A DNA stretch of 64,000 bases from Endotrypanum monterogeii (GCA_000333855.2 CM007319.1:1137629-1201628); one strand, 5' to 3'; shown: positions 41,748-53,570, numbered from the stretch's first letter. Notes: generated from the sequence alone by a model not told the origin. Program-made: numbers and translations.

Positions 41748-44420
41748 ATGTGTTACTGCTCACACGTAGAGAGGCAATGTGCTTCCTGAAGTGCCCTAGT
41801 CGAACCCTGGCACGGAAGGGTTTTTATATCGAGAGATCAGGCAAACAGGCTCAACAAGACACAAAAAGTAGGGTACACGAGATGGCGCAACAACACTAGG
41901 GTGAAAAACAATAACAATGCCCTCCCTCAATACCAAGTAGCAAACAGAAAAGACACGCACACACTCACAGAAGACTACGATTGCTCGAAAACCCAGAAGT
42001 GTAAAAAAAAAGAGAGAATAATAATAATAATATTGAAAAAAAGAGAATAAAAAGACAGCGACCACCATTAAGGGGACAACAACGTCAAAAAAAAAAAAGA
42101 ATTGAGAGAAGTAAGCCGTGAAATGGCGTTGGTAGTGATATAGATAATAGAGGAAAGGGGAGAAGGGGGGACAAAAAAAAATGTATATGTATAATTAATT
42201 ACAAACAGAAACCACAACTGCAAGCCGGCCCCCTTCTTCTTTGAAAAGAGAAGATTTATGTATCAAGTAAAACCAAAAAAAAATGAAAGAACTAAGTGCG
42301 TTGAATCGATGGAGGGCAAGATAAACTAGGCGAGGAGATTAAAGAGCAGACAGAAATGCTGTACTAAGGGATCAAAACATATGTGTATATATATTTATTT
42401 TTTTTAAGTAAATATACTTCTACGAAAGCAGAAATGTGAAGCTAAAACAGAGAAACAGAGGACAGAAAAAAAAACACGTGTGGATGTGTGTGCGTATATT
42501 ATACCGCTCCTTCTGAAAAGACTGACAAAAGAGACGCTGGTAGTGATCTCTGGTGAAAATCGTAAAGACGGTAGTCGTTTGTCGTCCTTTTTCTCCCGAT
42601 GCCTTCTTGAGTGTTGGCGTTGCGCCTCACGTGTATCTGTGTGTGTGTGGGGGGGGGGGGGGGGTCTGAAAGATGACAAGGCATGATATGGTACGTGGGT
42701 GGAAGATGTATCAGATTTTTTCAAAAAATGTGTTTACACTTTTGCCGTATGCTTCACAAGGTATATTTTGTACGCTAGTGAAATACAATTTCTCTTCTGA
42801 ATGTTTTTTTTTTATTATGAAGCACCGGTACCGTTGAAGATAAGGATCACCTCACAAACGTTGGGTCCAGCAGACACCCGTTGCTCACCTTTGGCCGCCT
42901 CGGAAAAGCTCGAACAAAGAAAAGCGACGACAGACGAGCCGTCGCACAAATGAGGCAGAGAAAAACAAAAGAAAATGCTTGAGATATGTCTTTAAAGAAT
43001 AGTAACAGATATGCAGAAGTGCCACAGCTACAGGAACTATTGCACGCTCCAGATATTTCGAAATAGACGCACGCACAAAGAAGCAAAAAAAAAAAAGCTC
43101 CGGCCTACGCCAACGAAGCAAGACACCAAACACACACACAAAAGAGAAAGAGACAGACTTTGGAAATGGGAAAATGAGCGCACACAAGCACTGGAGTGCA
43201 AATGTTTCTCGACGGTGAACGACTAGCTCTCACGCCTGGACACTTTTTTTTTCTGTTTGACTCTCCCCTCTCCCCCCCCCGCGTCAAACCCTCTTGGAAC
43301 GAGACGTTCTGAAGTGAAGTCCGCTGCCGCCGCCGCCACCACTCCGTCCTCTCATGTCTTGTTCTGCGTCGTCACCGGTGGCTCTTTGCCACGTGAAACG
43401 AAATCGGCGATTTTGTTCGTGTACCACGATATTCCTTCTCCTTTTCTTACAGCTTAGCAAACACACAAGGTAAACAGACCTGTGACTGAGTTCTGTATTA
43501 ATTTCAATCCCGATCACGTTCTCGAGGAGGCACCCTGGCGAAAAGCCGCACAACACAAGCTTTCTCAAAACGAAGGATCACACTACCGGGAGAGGAGTTT
43601 CACTCCAATACAAATAAATATAACGAAAGAAAACCAAACGTGAAATGTGCTGCCGACAGAAGGAAAAAAAAAAAAGTGTCAGACAATAAATCACGACAGA
43701 CAGCAAGGCGGAAAAAAAAAATCGAGATGAGCGCAGAGCAGAACAAATATGCCCTAGTGTATTTCAAGTAGCACCTGCAGCGATATAGACTGGGGGCAGG
43801 TCACAACCCAATATACAAAAGAACCTCGCGGTCACGCCGAATACAAAGCCAAAGAATGGAGAAAGAAAAACGCGGACAGGTAAGCACAGAGAATGATTCA
43901 ACAACGACAGAGAAGAGGCAGACAAGTGAGTAGGGGAAAAAAAAATGAAGAAAACTCGGCGACAAAAAAAAAAAATCCCGGTAGAAAAAATGGAGCTGTG
44001 TGCTTGTTCAGCGATAGAAAACTTACACAACCCCCCGAGACTATGATAATAAAAAAAAAAAAAAACACAACGAAGAAAAAGATTGGAAAAATGAGTAAAT
44101 TTACAGTAGAGATGAATTGAATGCTGAATAAGCAAAAAAAAAAAAACGGAATAAATGAAGCGCGCGGAGGAAAAAAATATAAATGATGAGAAGTTCTGAA
44201 GATGCGCACACGCACCTACACACAGAAAGGAAGTAGAGGAAAGTCAAAATCCACGCTGATAATAGTTTGGTGCCAGGACATGTAGGAAAGGTTTCCTTCA
44301 GGTAGACGCGCAAAACATCAAGAAATAGAGCCCTAAAAAAAAAAATAGAAGAGAGAGCGCCTATCCGCTGAGGGAAGAGGGAGCGTTAGCGACTCGCTCG
44401 ATCCTTTATGTCCCCCTGTG

Positions 44421-44447
44421 GATATATATATATATATATATATATAT
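44421..44447. repeat. TA dinucleotide array
   Basis: About 13 TA units in the long gap upstream of the kinase gene. Confidence 0.9.
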
Positions 44448-45421
44448 GTTTACGGGGTCGCAACAGAGGAGCTGTGAAAAATTGCACGGGGGAAAAAACG
44501 ACCTAGAAAAAATAAGTTTTAAAGGCCTCTGTAGCAACGGACCAGTGAGATGGACACTGTGCTAGGTGGCTGCTAAGTGAAAGGCGACACACTGACGGTA
44601 CTTGAGTGCACCCCAGGGAGCGAACACGCGCACGTAAGCGCGCCTTAATTCGTGAGGGGATACTCCTAAGAATGGAACGGAGAAAGGAGAAGCCAAGGGA
44701 AAAAAATAGCCTTCGGGAAATCCCCTTCCTCCTTGCACCATACGCCACCTGCAATGTATATAAATTCCTTCTTGCAACGAAGCTCACCTCGCCCTTTCAC
44801 ACGCACACGTTTGAGCTCCGAACTGCTGTCCGTTGAGGAGTATCGTGGCGCCAAAATGTTGTGTGTAACTTCAATTTTTTTTTTTACCCTTTGAGAATCG
44901 CTTCGCGGACCTTTCAAGTATGAGTGACAAACTACAAAATTACTTAGCGTCGTCAGCGTGTGAAAAATCGCCAAGGTATAATCGCAGGCCACGGCCCACG
45001 CCAAGAAAGGAGTCGGAGACTTCAAGAACGGTGCCACGACCAGTAAGCGCACGCTATCACGGGTAGCTACATTCGCACCACACACTGAGAAAAAAATGAC
45101 GAAGGCGGGCGAGAGGGAAAACCAGGGAAAGTTTATTGAGCATACATGAGCAGTGCTGCGTGTACAACGTACATGCGAGTAAGAGAGGCAAGGCAATGGA
45201 GGAGTCACGCGCCGTAACCTCACACCTGCCCGCGCATCCTATCATAATATATGATCTTCTCCTAAGCCCCCACAGACTAGAGAAGCTGTGGCGAAAACGA
45301 CGCAAAAAAAAAAAGGAGCGTAAAAGGAGGGAGCGAGGAAAAATAAAATGCTGTACGAAAAAGCGTACCGCCTCATTGTAACGACGACTCTTCAGAGAGA
45401 GGGAACAGTAAAACTTTGTGT

Positions 45422-45436
45422 CAGCATGTGTGTGTG

Positions 45437-45472
<36 letters not shown>
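45422..45472. repeat. GT array grading into a TA array
   Basis: About six GT units, then TATATG, then some 17 TA units. Confidence 0.85.
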
Positions 45473-45475
<3 letters not shown>

Positions 45476-46233
45476 GAAGGCAGCGTCTCTGAGAAGCCCA
45501 GGCGAGCTGCGAGTGTATATACAAAACACAGCCCTCTCCCACCCTTCGCAGGATCGTTTGCCAAACACCTATGGGCATGCATGCACTCGCACGCGGTGTA
45601 CCTGCAGAACAACTTCAAGCAGGTAAACATGAGGGGTTATCACAGATATACCGGGTATATCTCAGTACCAGCACAAGCACCATCGGGAAAAGAATAAGAA
45701 AAACCTCCAGAGAGAAAAACCATCATGAATTCCGCTCGTGGTGGCAAATCAACTACAGCAGACGTGTAAGCATCGGTGCTCGACCTTATACCTCTCCTCC
45801 ACCAAAGTCGTGCATCAGCCCTCACCCACCACTTTCCTTACTTTGCTCGTTGAATCATTTCATTGAACCCACCCTCTGAGGGAAACAGTTAGCCAGGGCA
45901 GTGCGCGTTATACATATTGGGCGATACACACACACACACACACGCTCTAATGACCTCTGTTTCCACACCCTCCAACAAAAGGAAATGCTTTTTTTTTCCC
46001 GCTTTCCCTCTCTGCCTATGTCTCCGCTCATCAAGCCTATCGGAGAAGAAAGAAGGAATGCATAGTGTACCGCAAAAGGTGGGTTCGACAAAATCGAAAT
46101 AAAAAAAAAATTGACCCAACAAGAAGAACGGGATAAGGGATCAGCAGGAGGGAAGAAAGTGTCGGCCAAGGCGAGGCAGGGGGAGGGAGGGGTCGTCTAC
46201 AACCCGATGCGGCCTTCATCAAACACTTGAGTA

Positions 46234-46962
46234 TTACTTGGCATCAGTGTCTGCCTGGTGTCCAGTCCCGATCATCTGCTCGAGGAGCCACTCTTCCTCG
46301 TCCGAGTTCATGTCTTCGTCGTGGTTCATGAACAGGTCCCCATCGCCATCGTCGGCACCGCTTTCGTCATTATTGTCCCCGTCACTGCGATTCCGTCGCA
46401 CATCGAGATGGAGAGCGTCGGTCTCAACCAGAAATTCTTCTATATGGGCGAGCTGCTGGGGAGTGAGCTCCTGCGCCATCTTCAGTGCAGCGCGCATCGC
46501 ACGCTCTCCGTTGTCTGCGTGCTCCTGCTCGTGTAGGTACTCGTCGCTCAGCTTATCAGAGTAGAGGTCCTGGATGTCAGGCGGCATCATATCCATCAGC
46601 ATGCCCACCTCGTTTCCCTGCATTTGTCGTAGGCAATACATCCAATCCTTGGAGAAGCGCTGACGGACACCGTCTTCGTTGTTCACATCAGCATCGCCAT
46701 CGCCCTCGTCCGAAACAGTGATGGCATCCAGCGGCGCTGATACTGCGGGCGTCACGGAAGCATTAGCTACGGTGCTCATGTAGGAAGGAAGAAACGGTTC
46801 AGCTTCTGCCGAAAAGCGATGCGAAGCCAGCGATGGTGGTGGAAAGACTGCTTCCGCTGCTGCTTGCGTTGGAATAGGTGAGGCCGACGTCATCGCTGAG
46901 AGGGGGTCCGCTGTCTCTACTTCTGGCTGCGTTGCCGAGACCGTAGCTGTAGATGAGTACAT
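46234..46962 (-). CDS. Acidic protein of unknown function, 242 residues
   Basis: The first ~85 residues are Ser/Thr/Ala-rich and probably disordered. A helical core (about 100-185) contains FSKDWMYCLRQMQGNE and QELTPQQLAHIEEFL, and the last 55 residues are strongly acidic with repeated Asp/Asn/Glu. No membrane segment, signal or catalytic motif is visible. The frame extends seven codons upstream to a GTG made by a GT array, but a T-rich splice acceptor at 46988-46987 leaves a 24-base leader and the ATG at 46962. An acidic-tailed protein of this kind could be a chaperone or chromatin partner, but that is only a guess from composition. Homologues restricted to kinetoplastids are likely. Confidence 0.75.
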   Translation of the reverse strand: MYSSTATVSATQPEVETADPLSAMTSASPIPTQAAAEAVFPPPSLASHRFSAEAEPFLPSYMSTVANASVTPAVSAPLDAITVSDEGDGDADVNNEDGVRQRFSKDWMYCLRQMQGNEVGMLMDMMPPDIQDLYSDKLSDEYLHEQEHADNGERAMRAALKMAQELTPQQLAHIEEFLVETDALHLDVRRNRSDGDNNDESGADDGDGDLFMNHDEDMNSDEEEWLLEQMIGTGHQADTDAK

Positions 46963-46986
46963 TTCTACCGCCAACACACACACACA

Positions 46987-47014
46987 CTAAAAAGGAATGC
47001 TCAAAAAAAGAAAA
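46987..47014 (-). promoter_or_regulatory. Candidate trans-splice acceptor of the acidic protein gene
   Basis: On the minus strand CATTTTCTTTTTTTGAGC then CTTTTTAG ends with AG at 46988-46987. The exon starts with a GT array. Confidence 0.5.
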
Positions 47015-47689
47015 TGACGTCTTTTTTTTTTTGGCGGGAGGCGTTTCCTCAAGTATTCGATGATGGCACCGACTCGAAAGAACGATGAGACTGGTTCTGA
47101 AAGTTGCTTCGCTGTTTATGCTGTATGTTCATCCGGTGTAGACAAACTCTTCCCGCAAATAAATTGGTGAGAACACTGAAAAGAAAAGAAAAAAACAAAA
47201 GTCGCCCCGCGTGTGTGAGTGAGGTAGGTCAATGGGATAGGGGTTTGGTAAAAGAAAAAAAAAGAGATGGCGACGAACACGAGTGGTGCTATGCATTTAC
47301 AAGAGAAGTGAAACTAATACCACAGCAACAAATTTCCGGAAAAAAACTAACTGCATTGCGCATTCATCACTCCAAACGAAGTGGGACGACTCCGTTTCTT
47401 TTCTCTCCTTTGTTTTTTATTCGTTTTAGCCTTTCCTTTGGAATTCACAGGGAGCTGTGTACATACAAAGGCACTCACAGTTAAACACACACACACACAT
47501 GTATATATATATATATATATATATATATGAATATGCTTGTCACGTTTGGCCCTACGGTTTTCCTGTTCTGATGTTTATTTGTTTTCTTTGTTTCGTTCTT
47601 AACTACACACAAATGACGTGTATTAGATCCTTGTGCTGTTGCGCGTTGGTACTTTTTCGTTTCCTCAAATGCCGCAGTTTTGAAAAGGT

Positions 47690-47776
47690 CACACACACAC
47701 ACAACAACAATACATATATTTATATATAAATATATATATATATATATATAAATACATACGTGTGTGTGTGTGTGTC
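47690..47776. repeat. Composite CA-TA-GT palindrome
   Basis: A CA arm (47690-47701), an AACAACAAT spacer, a TA-rich centre with TTTATATATAAA (about 47711-47757) and a GT arm (47761-47776). The outer arms are complementary. Confidence 0.8.
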
Positions 47777-49099
47777 TGTTTACAGGTGTGGGTAGGTGTT
47801 TGTGTTTCGCCCAGCATTTCAAAGGTTCTTGCGTTTTTTTTCAGCGAGAGGACGGTCATTCCAGTTGGAATAAAAGGTGAAAAAATGTGCGCAGAAAGTA
47901 ACATAGGAGAGAAAAGAAATGCATCCAACAGAAACGCAAACGAGACAAAGGGCAGTGGAGCAGTGGCAACCATAAAAATAATGTTCATCGGTCAAATATG
48001 TGACGAAGAAAAAAAGAATGATATTCGAGCAAGAAGGAAAACATGATCAAAAATAAAAGGGGGCCTGTTCGTGGACACAGTGACGTACAAGACTGCTTCC
48101 ACAGTAAGGGGTTAGGGGGATGCGGGGTGCCTTTTTTTCAGTTACGCTATCGGCATCGTTGCGAGCGTGCATACAAACTCCCGGAAAAAATCGAAGAAGA
48201 AAAAAGGAGCGGGCGGGTTACGTGAAGGCGGTGAGGGAGGGAAAGCTGCTATCAGTCGGGTGACAGCAGCAACAATGGAGAGAGGAAATAAGGTGAACGA
48301 ATCAATAGGAGCGCACCGCCCTCGCAACATTCAGCAAGACATGAAAGAGAGGCCACCGCAGTGCAACCTTCGCCTGAGAAGAGAAAAAAAAATGAACAAA
48401 CGCGTACTGGCAGCTGATCCTTACCGGCATCACCTCTCGAAAACACCGAACCTGCTCCTCGCACCTCTTTCTTGTTTTGTTCCTCTTCGCCTTATGTACC
48501 CCACCATAAAGAAACGCAGCTTTCCTGCCTCATCTAAACACGGCACTGAGAAAAATAGTTTTGGAAGAAGACGCGAGTGACCCACACCAGAGGAGTGAAC
48601 ACAGACGGAAGGTGGGAGAATAGATAGCATCGTCCAAAGTACAGGGCATCTTCGATCTCAGAATAAATGAAACAAGTTCCTCACCCGTATAGATGAGGTG
48701 CTGCATTAGACCGCAAGCTGGGGATATCTGGGAAAGAAGCCAACAACAAAAAAACTCACCTCAGGGCTATAGCGCACGTTGGTGAGACAGCATTCACCTC
48801 TCCACTTCCCTTCCACATGGCGGCGAACACCACACGGTTGATAATCGCCTCCACGCGCAGATCACGTCAACTAATTGAGAAAAAAAAAAAAACTATACAA
48901 ACGTTCGCAACCTTTCCACACCCACCCGTTCTTTGAAGAACTGTGCCAAGGCATCCTCTTGTACGATCTGCACGCATCACCGTCGAAGCGAAAAAAAAAC
49001 TTCAGGGCTTAGACAACAGCCAAATCAAGCACCTTTTTATAACGACCAAGGCGTCCGTCGGAGAAGAAGCTTAAGAGTAACACACAAACACCTTTTTTT

Positions 49100-49800
49100 T
49101 TTGTACGACAACAGCTCGCTTTAGAAGCATCCTCAGTGGCGTTGCAGGGCCCGTCCCCTACTTCCCTTTTGTTCGCTATGTGTCCAGGCGTGCCTACGCA
49201 GTCGAAGCGACCGGAACGACACGGTAGCTTCACAGTCAAGCACATGCCATCAAAGTCGATGTACGAGCTAGCGCCTTGCTTTAAGGCACGTCAACGTCCA
49301 GAAACAGCAGTCGCTTCTCCTGCAGAAGATATACCGGCACCTGCTGATTCTCCTTTGCGCACTACAAGTGCGGGAGACGTTGGCTATACCGTAGGTTTGA
49401 ACACAGAAAATGCCACCACCGCGGCCAACTTCCTGCCTCATCGCCCATGTACAAACACGGCAAATGGGAAGAAGAGCGCGAATCGCCACGATTTGAAAAT
49501 TTAACGACACAAAGTACAGCACAGTCGATACTTCGCCAGAAGTGACTGCGTCGACCCAGGCGAAGCAGTTGAGTCGCCCGAAATCATCTCTGGGTTAAAG
49601 GCAATCACCAGCTTCCGCACAATCCTCTGGAACGCACACCAGCACCCACAGAAGAGGGGACCCCGAAGTCATCAACCTCTCATCTCCTGTCGTTGGCAGG
49701 GTCAAGGGCAGCGCTGCCTTAGGTAAAAACTGTGCTGGGAGCACGCGCAGCGTTCATGGATGTTACGTATGACATTCGGCTGTGCTGAGTCGATCTGTGA
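49100..49800. pseudogene. Coding-like island without an intact supported gene
   Basis: This stretch lacks the runs and arrays typical of the gaps and has coding-like composition, but no long minus-strand frame. On the minus strand, protein-like pieces sit in different frames: one around 49570-49660 reads IVRKLVIAFNPEMISGDS, another at 49080-49290 includes IDFDGMCLTVKLPC. On the plus strand an ATG frame runs from 49178 to 49504 (108 codons), followed in a shifted frame by 49510-49750 with one stop. Either this is a decayed minus-strand gene or extension of the neighbouring phosphatase gene, or a plus-strand gene against the direction of the whole unit. I recognise no family. Confidence 0.4.
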
Positions 49801-50025
49801 AACCATGAGTGGAGGAAAAAAAACAAAGACACTGCCTGCGCCGGCATGCGCAATTACGTGATACCGTAATTCGGAGAGCGTCCAATAGTCGTCTAATGAG
49901 AAGCTCGCCCGATTCATAGCAGAGGTTGTCAAGCATGTCGAGCTTCTTTCCCTCGTGGTAATTCTCGGTAAACCACTGTGGAGCCACTGCACCGCCACCT
50001 TTGGGCGCCCTCCTCTGTATCTTCT
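49702..50025 (-). pseudogene. Probable frameshifted C-terminal extension of the histidine phosphatase gene
   Basis: From about 50025 the +1 frame runs to 49763 with protein-like sequence including HEGKKLDMLDNLCYESGELL and then loses its character near 49885. There the third frame takes over (YWTLSELRYHVIAHAGAGSV, then SQIDSAQPNVIRNIHE) and runs to a stop at 49702. G-first codons make up about a third of both pieces, as in real genes here. Two frame changes would be needed to join them to the phosphatase frame, which suggests decay or sequencing errors. I do not recognise the domain. Confidence 0.5.
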
Positions 50026-51494
50026 CCGATATGACCTACGTTACGCTCGCTGTTGATCACAGCGCTTCCATGCCTCGAAGGGTGCTTGGGCATTTCGGTT
50101 TGTTGGCAAGTTCTTGGCGGACACCCATCACATTTTATATCTTTGGGATATATGTGAAGAGGCTCAGAAGCGACAGAGGCGTTTTCAGTGATACAGAAAC
50201 GATGACTCGATTGATGCTGCATCGCATGTGCGGACTGAGACTTTTCGTGGTGGCAACAGTGCTGTCGGTGCGCCTGTGCTGAGGAAGATGAAGAGTTGGC
50301 TTCCAACTCCTTGTCGCTGCTCAATGCCCCAGACGCCAGACCATTCGTGGTGGAAGCAGAAAATCCTTTTGTATCACGACTTTGGGTAGGAGGCGAAACG
50401 CCGTTCTGTAGAAAGGACGAGGCGCAGTCACCCACACAAGAGTGATCGGGTGCACCACTGGAGGTGCAAGAATGCATGCGACGTCTGACCAGGCTTACCG
50501 GTACATCTGAGGTGTCGTCGACCACGTCGTCATCGTCTAGATTGCTGCCCCTGTCGCTGCCGCGACTGCGCTGCCCAACATCGCTAGCGCCTTCCGAGCC
50601 GAGACGCTGCTTCTCCAGCTTGAGCATAATGGGGTCGTTCGGTTCGAGATCGACGCCCTCTACGAGCCAGCTAACCCCTGAGGAGGTATCCAGGTGATAC
50701 ACGTGGTTTCCCACCCCACAACGTCGCATAATTACAAAGGACAAGAATTCTGTTTCGTAAACGAGGCGCGCAGGGTAGAAATGAGATAGGACAGCGCTGA
50801 TCGCATCGCCGTGAGTAACAACAACAACATCACGTGCTGACGCATCTGAGAGGCTCGATGAGCCCTTGCCTTCAATATTGATCGACGACCTTGGTATCAC
50901 CTTGCGCGGTGGAAGACGGGATGTGTTGCACTTCGTCACCACCCCTTGCACAACAGTAGTTGAGGTAGGCAATGTATCTACAGTACCAAGAAGCCCGTCA
51001 GTTAGGGGGCTACACCCAACCAACCGCCCGCCGTAGAGGTCGCCGATCCTCAGAAAGTTGGCGACGTACCGCTCCGTTGCCATTTCAATGGATTCTCCCC
51101 ACGGCGGAAGTCCACCCACCGGAGAAGTCATCGCCGGGGCCTGGAGCTTCGGCGGACTTGATGTGTTGATGCGACTTGGTCCGAACACTTCACACATGGT
51201 GTTATCAACTACCATTGACTGGGAGACCCCGACCCCGTAGTGCTGCAACGCCTCCGCCGTTTGTAAAGTTCGGAGAAACGGCGAGACAACAAGTACCGCC
51301 GAGCGAGCGGCATCGTTTCCCAGGAAGCTGACGAGACGAGCCGCAACAGTCTTTACAGCAGCCACGCCGGCTTCTGTCAAGGGGGGGTTCGACTCAACTG
51401 GTGCATTAGGGGCGCTGTCGCGCCGCTCGCCGTGGCGCAAAACCACAATGCGTTGCGATGGGTACGGAGCACCCAAGGTCGCATCGGTTGACAT
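49929..51494 (-). CDS. Histidine phosphatase superfamily (phosphoglycerate mutase-like) protein
   Basis: The intact frame encodes 521 residues. The catalytic RHG motif is at 20-22 within VVLRHGERRD, with His21 the phospho-acceptor; the second active-site His is in VVTHGDAIS near 228. SPFLRTLQTAEAL (about 90) and LTEAG (about 46) are also typical. The RHGERxD form resembles UBASH3/TULA-like phosphatases more than glycolytic mutase; the substrate is unknown. Residues from about 285 on are Ser-rich with a His/Cys-rich patch (HRQHCCHHEKSQ). The C-terminus appears frameshifted: from about 50020 the +1 frame reads like genuine protein (APQWFTENYHEGKKLDMLDN and on) while the annotated frame ends in arbitrary sequence. 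The catalytic domain is complete, so the enzyme may still work. Confidence 0.8.
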   Translation of the reverse strand: MSTDATLGAPYPSQRIVVLRHGERRDSAPNAPVESNPPLTEAGVAAVKTVAARLVSFLGNDAARSAVLVVSPFLRTLQTAEALQHYGVGVSQSMVVDNTMCEVFGPSRINTSSPPKLQAPAMTSPVGGLPPWGESIEMATERYVANFLRIGDLYGGRLVGCSPLTDGLLGTVDTLPTSTTVVQGVVTKCNTSRLPPRKVIPRSSINIEGKGSSSLSDASARDVVVVTHGDAISAVLSHFYPARLVYETEFLSFVIMRRCGVGNHVYHLDTSSGVSWLVEGVDLEPNDPIMLKLEKQRLGSEGASDVGQRSRGSDRGSNLDDDDVVDDTSDVPVSLVRRRMHSCTSSGAPDHSCVGDCASSFLQNGVSPPTQSRDTKGFSASTTNGLASGALSSDKELEANSSSSSAQAHRQHCCHHEKSQSAHAMQHQSSHRFCITENASVASEPLHIYPKDIKCDGCPPRTCQQTEMPKHPSRHGSAVINSERNVGHIGEDTEEGAQRWRCSGSTVVYRELPRGKEARHA

Positions 51495-53570
51495 GTCGAA
51501 TCAGATAATTCAAGTAAGTTGCGAGTTTAGGTGAAAATATATCTGAAACATAATAGACACGCGCGTGCGTGTGCACCTCGAACCTCTTGTACACACCCTC
51601 CACAGTCGCGGACGATGCCAAACGGTGTTTTCCTGCCTACCTGATCTTTTTTTTTTTTGTGTGTCTGTGTGGTTCTGGCTTTGCGACAGAAATAGCCCCT
51701 ATTCGCACAGCAGTGGACGCGCGAAAAAAAAAGGAGACAAAAATGAAATTCAAGAAAAAGTCTGAGTGACTAATGGGAGATGAGGTACCCGGACTTTCTG
51801 GTGCAGATAAATGAAAGAGACTGAAACCAGCTCCTGCCAGCTTTTTCTTTTTTTCTCACACAAGCAGGCTGCCTCTGAGTACCTCTATCTGTCTTGGTAT
51901 GCGCCTGCCTCTACTCCCCGCATGTGCCTGTGCGTAAGCAAGGGAAACAAAGCGAACTTTGTTGTTGTTTTTTTTACAAACGTAAAATTACTGAAGAGAT
52001 GTTTGTGTGATAAACAGTCCGACGTGGGAGAAACACACACGTCGCACGCGTGTGCGGGCAGCAGGACAAATGGAAACGATGTAACCGAAAAAAGGGGGAC
52101 CATGGATATTAGTAGAGAAGGCCAAGAAAAAGGGGAGGGATAATCAATCAAGTGAATAGAGTGAACATGCCTATTGAGGTGGGTAAGAACAGAGAGGCTG
52201 CGGTATAGGGGATGCATATAGTAGCCCATGTTTCTGTGTGTGTGTGCGCGCGCGGGGGCGGGGGGGTGCACATATGTAATATATATACACGTGAGAGCAT
52301 CGGCGTTTATTCCGTGGTGTGCATCAACATTTCGGGTACGCAGAGAATCGTAAGAAAACCTTCAGAAGAAAAAAAAAAGAGAAACAGCTACGAGAGATGC
52401 TAGCGAGATGATGCGTCTGTTTCCCTGTACACACACGCAGACACACGCCCCCTTTTCGATAAGCATTAAAGTAGATCTACCTAATGATCGGACCGAGTAA
52501 CAGAAAGGATCGAGCCTCCATCCCCATCCATCAATAACCGCTTAGCGGCGCACACATAGTCTCATAATTGCCTGCATGTCAAGAGGTTGCATTGTCGTCT
52601 TCTTATGCTGGCGGTTCCCGCCAGTGTTTCTTCTGCTTGCGTACCTTTGTGTGTTTGTACGAGGGTGCGTGTCTGTGTGCATCCCCGAGTACCGGTCGTA
52701 GTCACCACGGTGCGGGAATTCGAATCACCCACGTTCGACACCTGCCTGGAATCAGGTAAACAAGTAACTCAACGCTGAAAAAAAACAAACAGACACGACT
52801 ACCCGCAAATTGGAGAAGTGCAGTCATCCCCCTTGATGGTCAGGAAAAAAAAAAAGAGCTGCGGCACAGCCCTGTGACTCCCTTGACTCAAAAATTGGTA
52901 GCTGTTTTCTTGCTCGATTTTTTCTTCTGAAAACCTGTTTGTCGCGCGTTACCGTTTCGTGACGAGCACGAGAGAGTTATGAGGAGGAAGAGGATTTGAT
53001 AGAAACCAACAATAACGAGAAATAAACAAAAACAATCCCTTGCACTACGCAGAAAAGCTACAGGAGAACCCATTGAGATACACACACACACACACACACA
53101 CCGAGTCAGGCTAACAATCAAAAAGTTACACAAGACTCGGGAGTTTTTTTTCCAGAAAAGAAACGAGCAAACACAAGACACACGCCGAGACGAAGACATA
53201 TATTTAAAGAAAGAGATGAAGAATGCACCTCTGCCAAGTGTCATTGAAAAACGTAACACCCGCGGTTGTGCGCTCACCATACCTTTTTTTTTGGGGGGGG
53301 GGGGTATAATAATTCCACTAAGCGAGAATGTGCTGGAGCGTAGGGAAAAAAAGACGCGGAAACGACGAAACGAAGCGAAGGTGCGGCTAGGGGCGAAAAT
53401 CATACACACGCCTTTAGTCCCCCACCACCGCTCCCTACTCTCTGCTCGTTCGCGAACCCCTCCTTGCACGACGACGTGAGACTCGACACAGTGACTTAGA
53501 CCTGCATAGACACAGACATACCTGAATTACCGAATAAGACTTGAACGTACCGAGAGGATTTGTCCGCTCC
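51495..53570. other. 2.1 kb gap upstream of the histidine phosphatase gene
   Basis: It holds the phosphatase leader with a possible acceptor (TATTATGTTTCAG) near 51550, T runs at about 51646-51656, a GT-CG-G stretch at about 52233-52267, a CA array at 53081-53102 and a G run at about 53293-53304. A plus-strand stretch near 52720 looks slightly like a tRNA B box but does not fold. No gene is seen. Confidence 0.6.

Larger units (their letters stand above)
41717..46233. other. 4.5 kb gap, the longest in the window
   Basis: It holds many A runs, a TAA array at about 42018-42032, a G run of about 14 at 42649-42664 after a GT stretch, TA arrays at about 44421-44447 and 45440-45472, and a CA array at about 45929-45944. 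The longest minus-strand frame (44666-45223) contains no ATG. Sequence at 44520-45290 is less repetitive than the rest, but I see no supportable gene. Confidence 0.6.
46963..49090. other. 2.1 kb gap with dinucleotide arrays
   Basis: It holds the leader of the acidic protein gene, a CA-TA array at about 47485-47529, a CA-TA-GT composite at 47690-47776 and many A runs, including 13 at about 48880-48892. Sequence between about 48080 and 48860 is of moderate complexity with no supported gene. Confidence 0.6.

Noticed and set aside
44666..45223. 185-codon minus-strand frame in the long gap
   Set aside because: It begins with GTG and contains no ATG at all; composition is mixed and it runs through a T tract.
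52690..52770. Possible tRNA around a TTCGAAT motif
   Set aside because: The five bases on each side of the loop do not pair, and no acceptor or D arm can be drawn on either strand.
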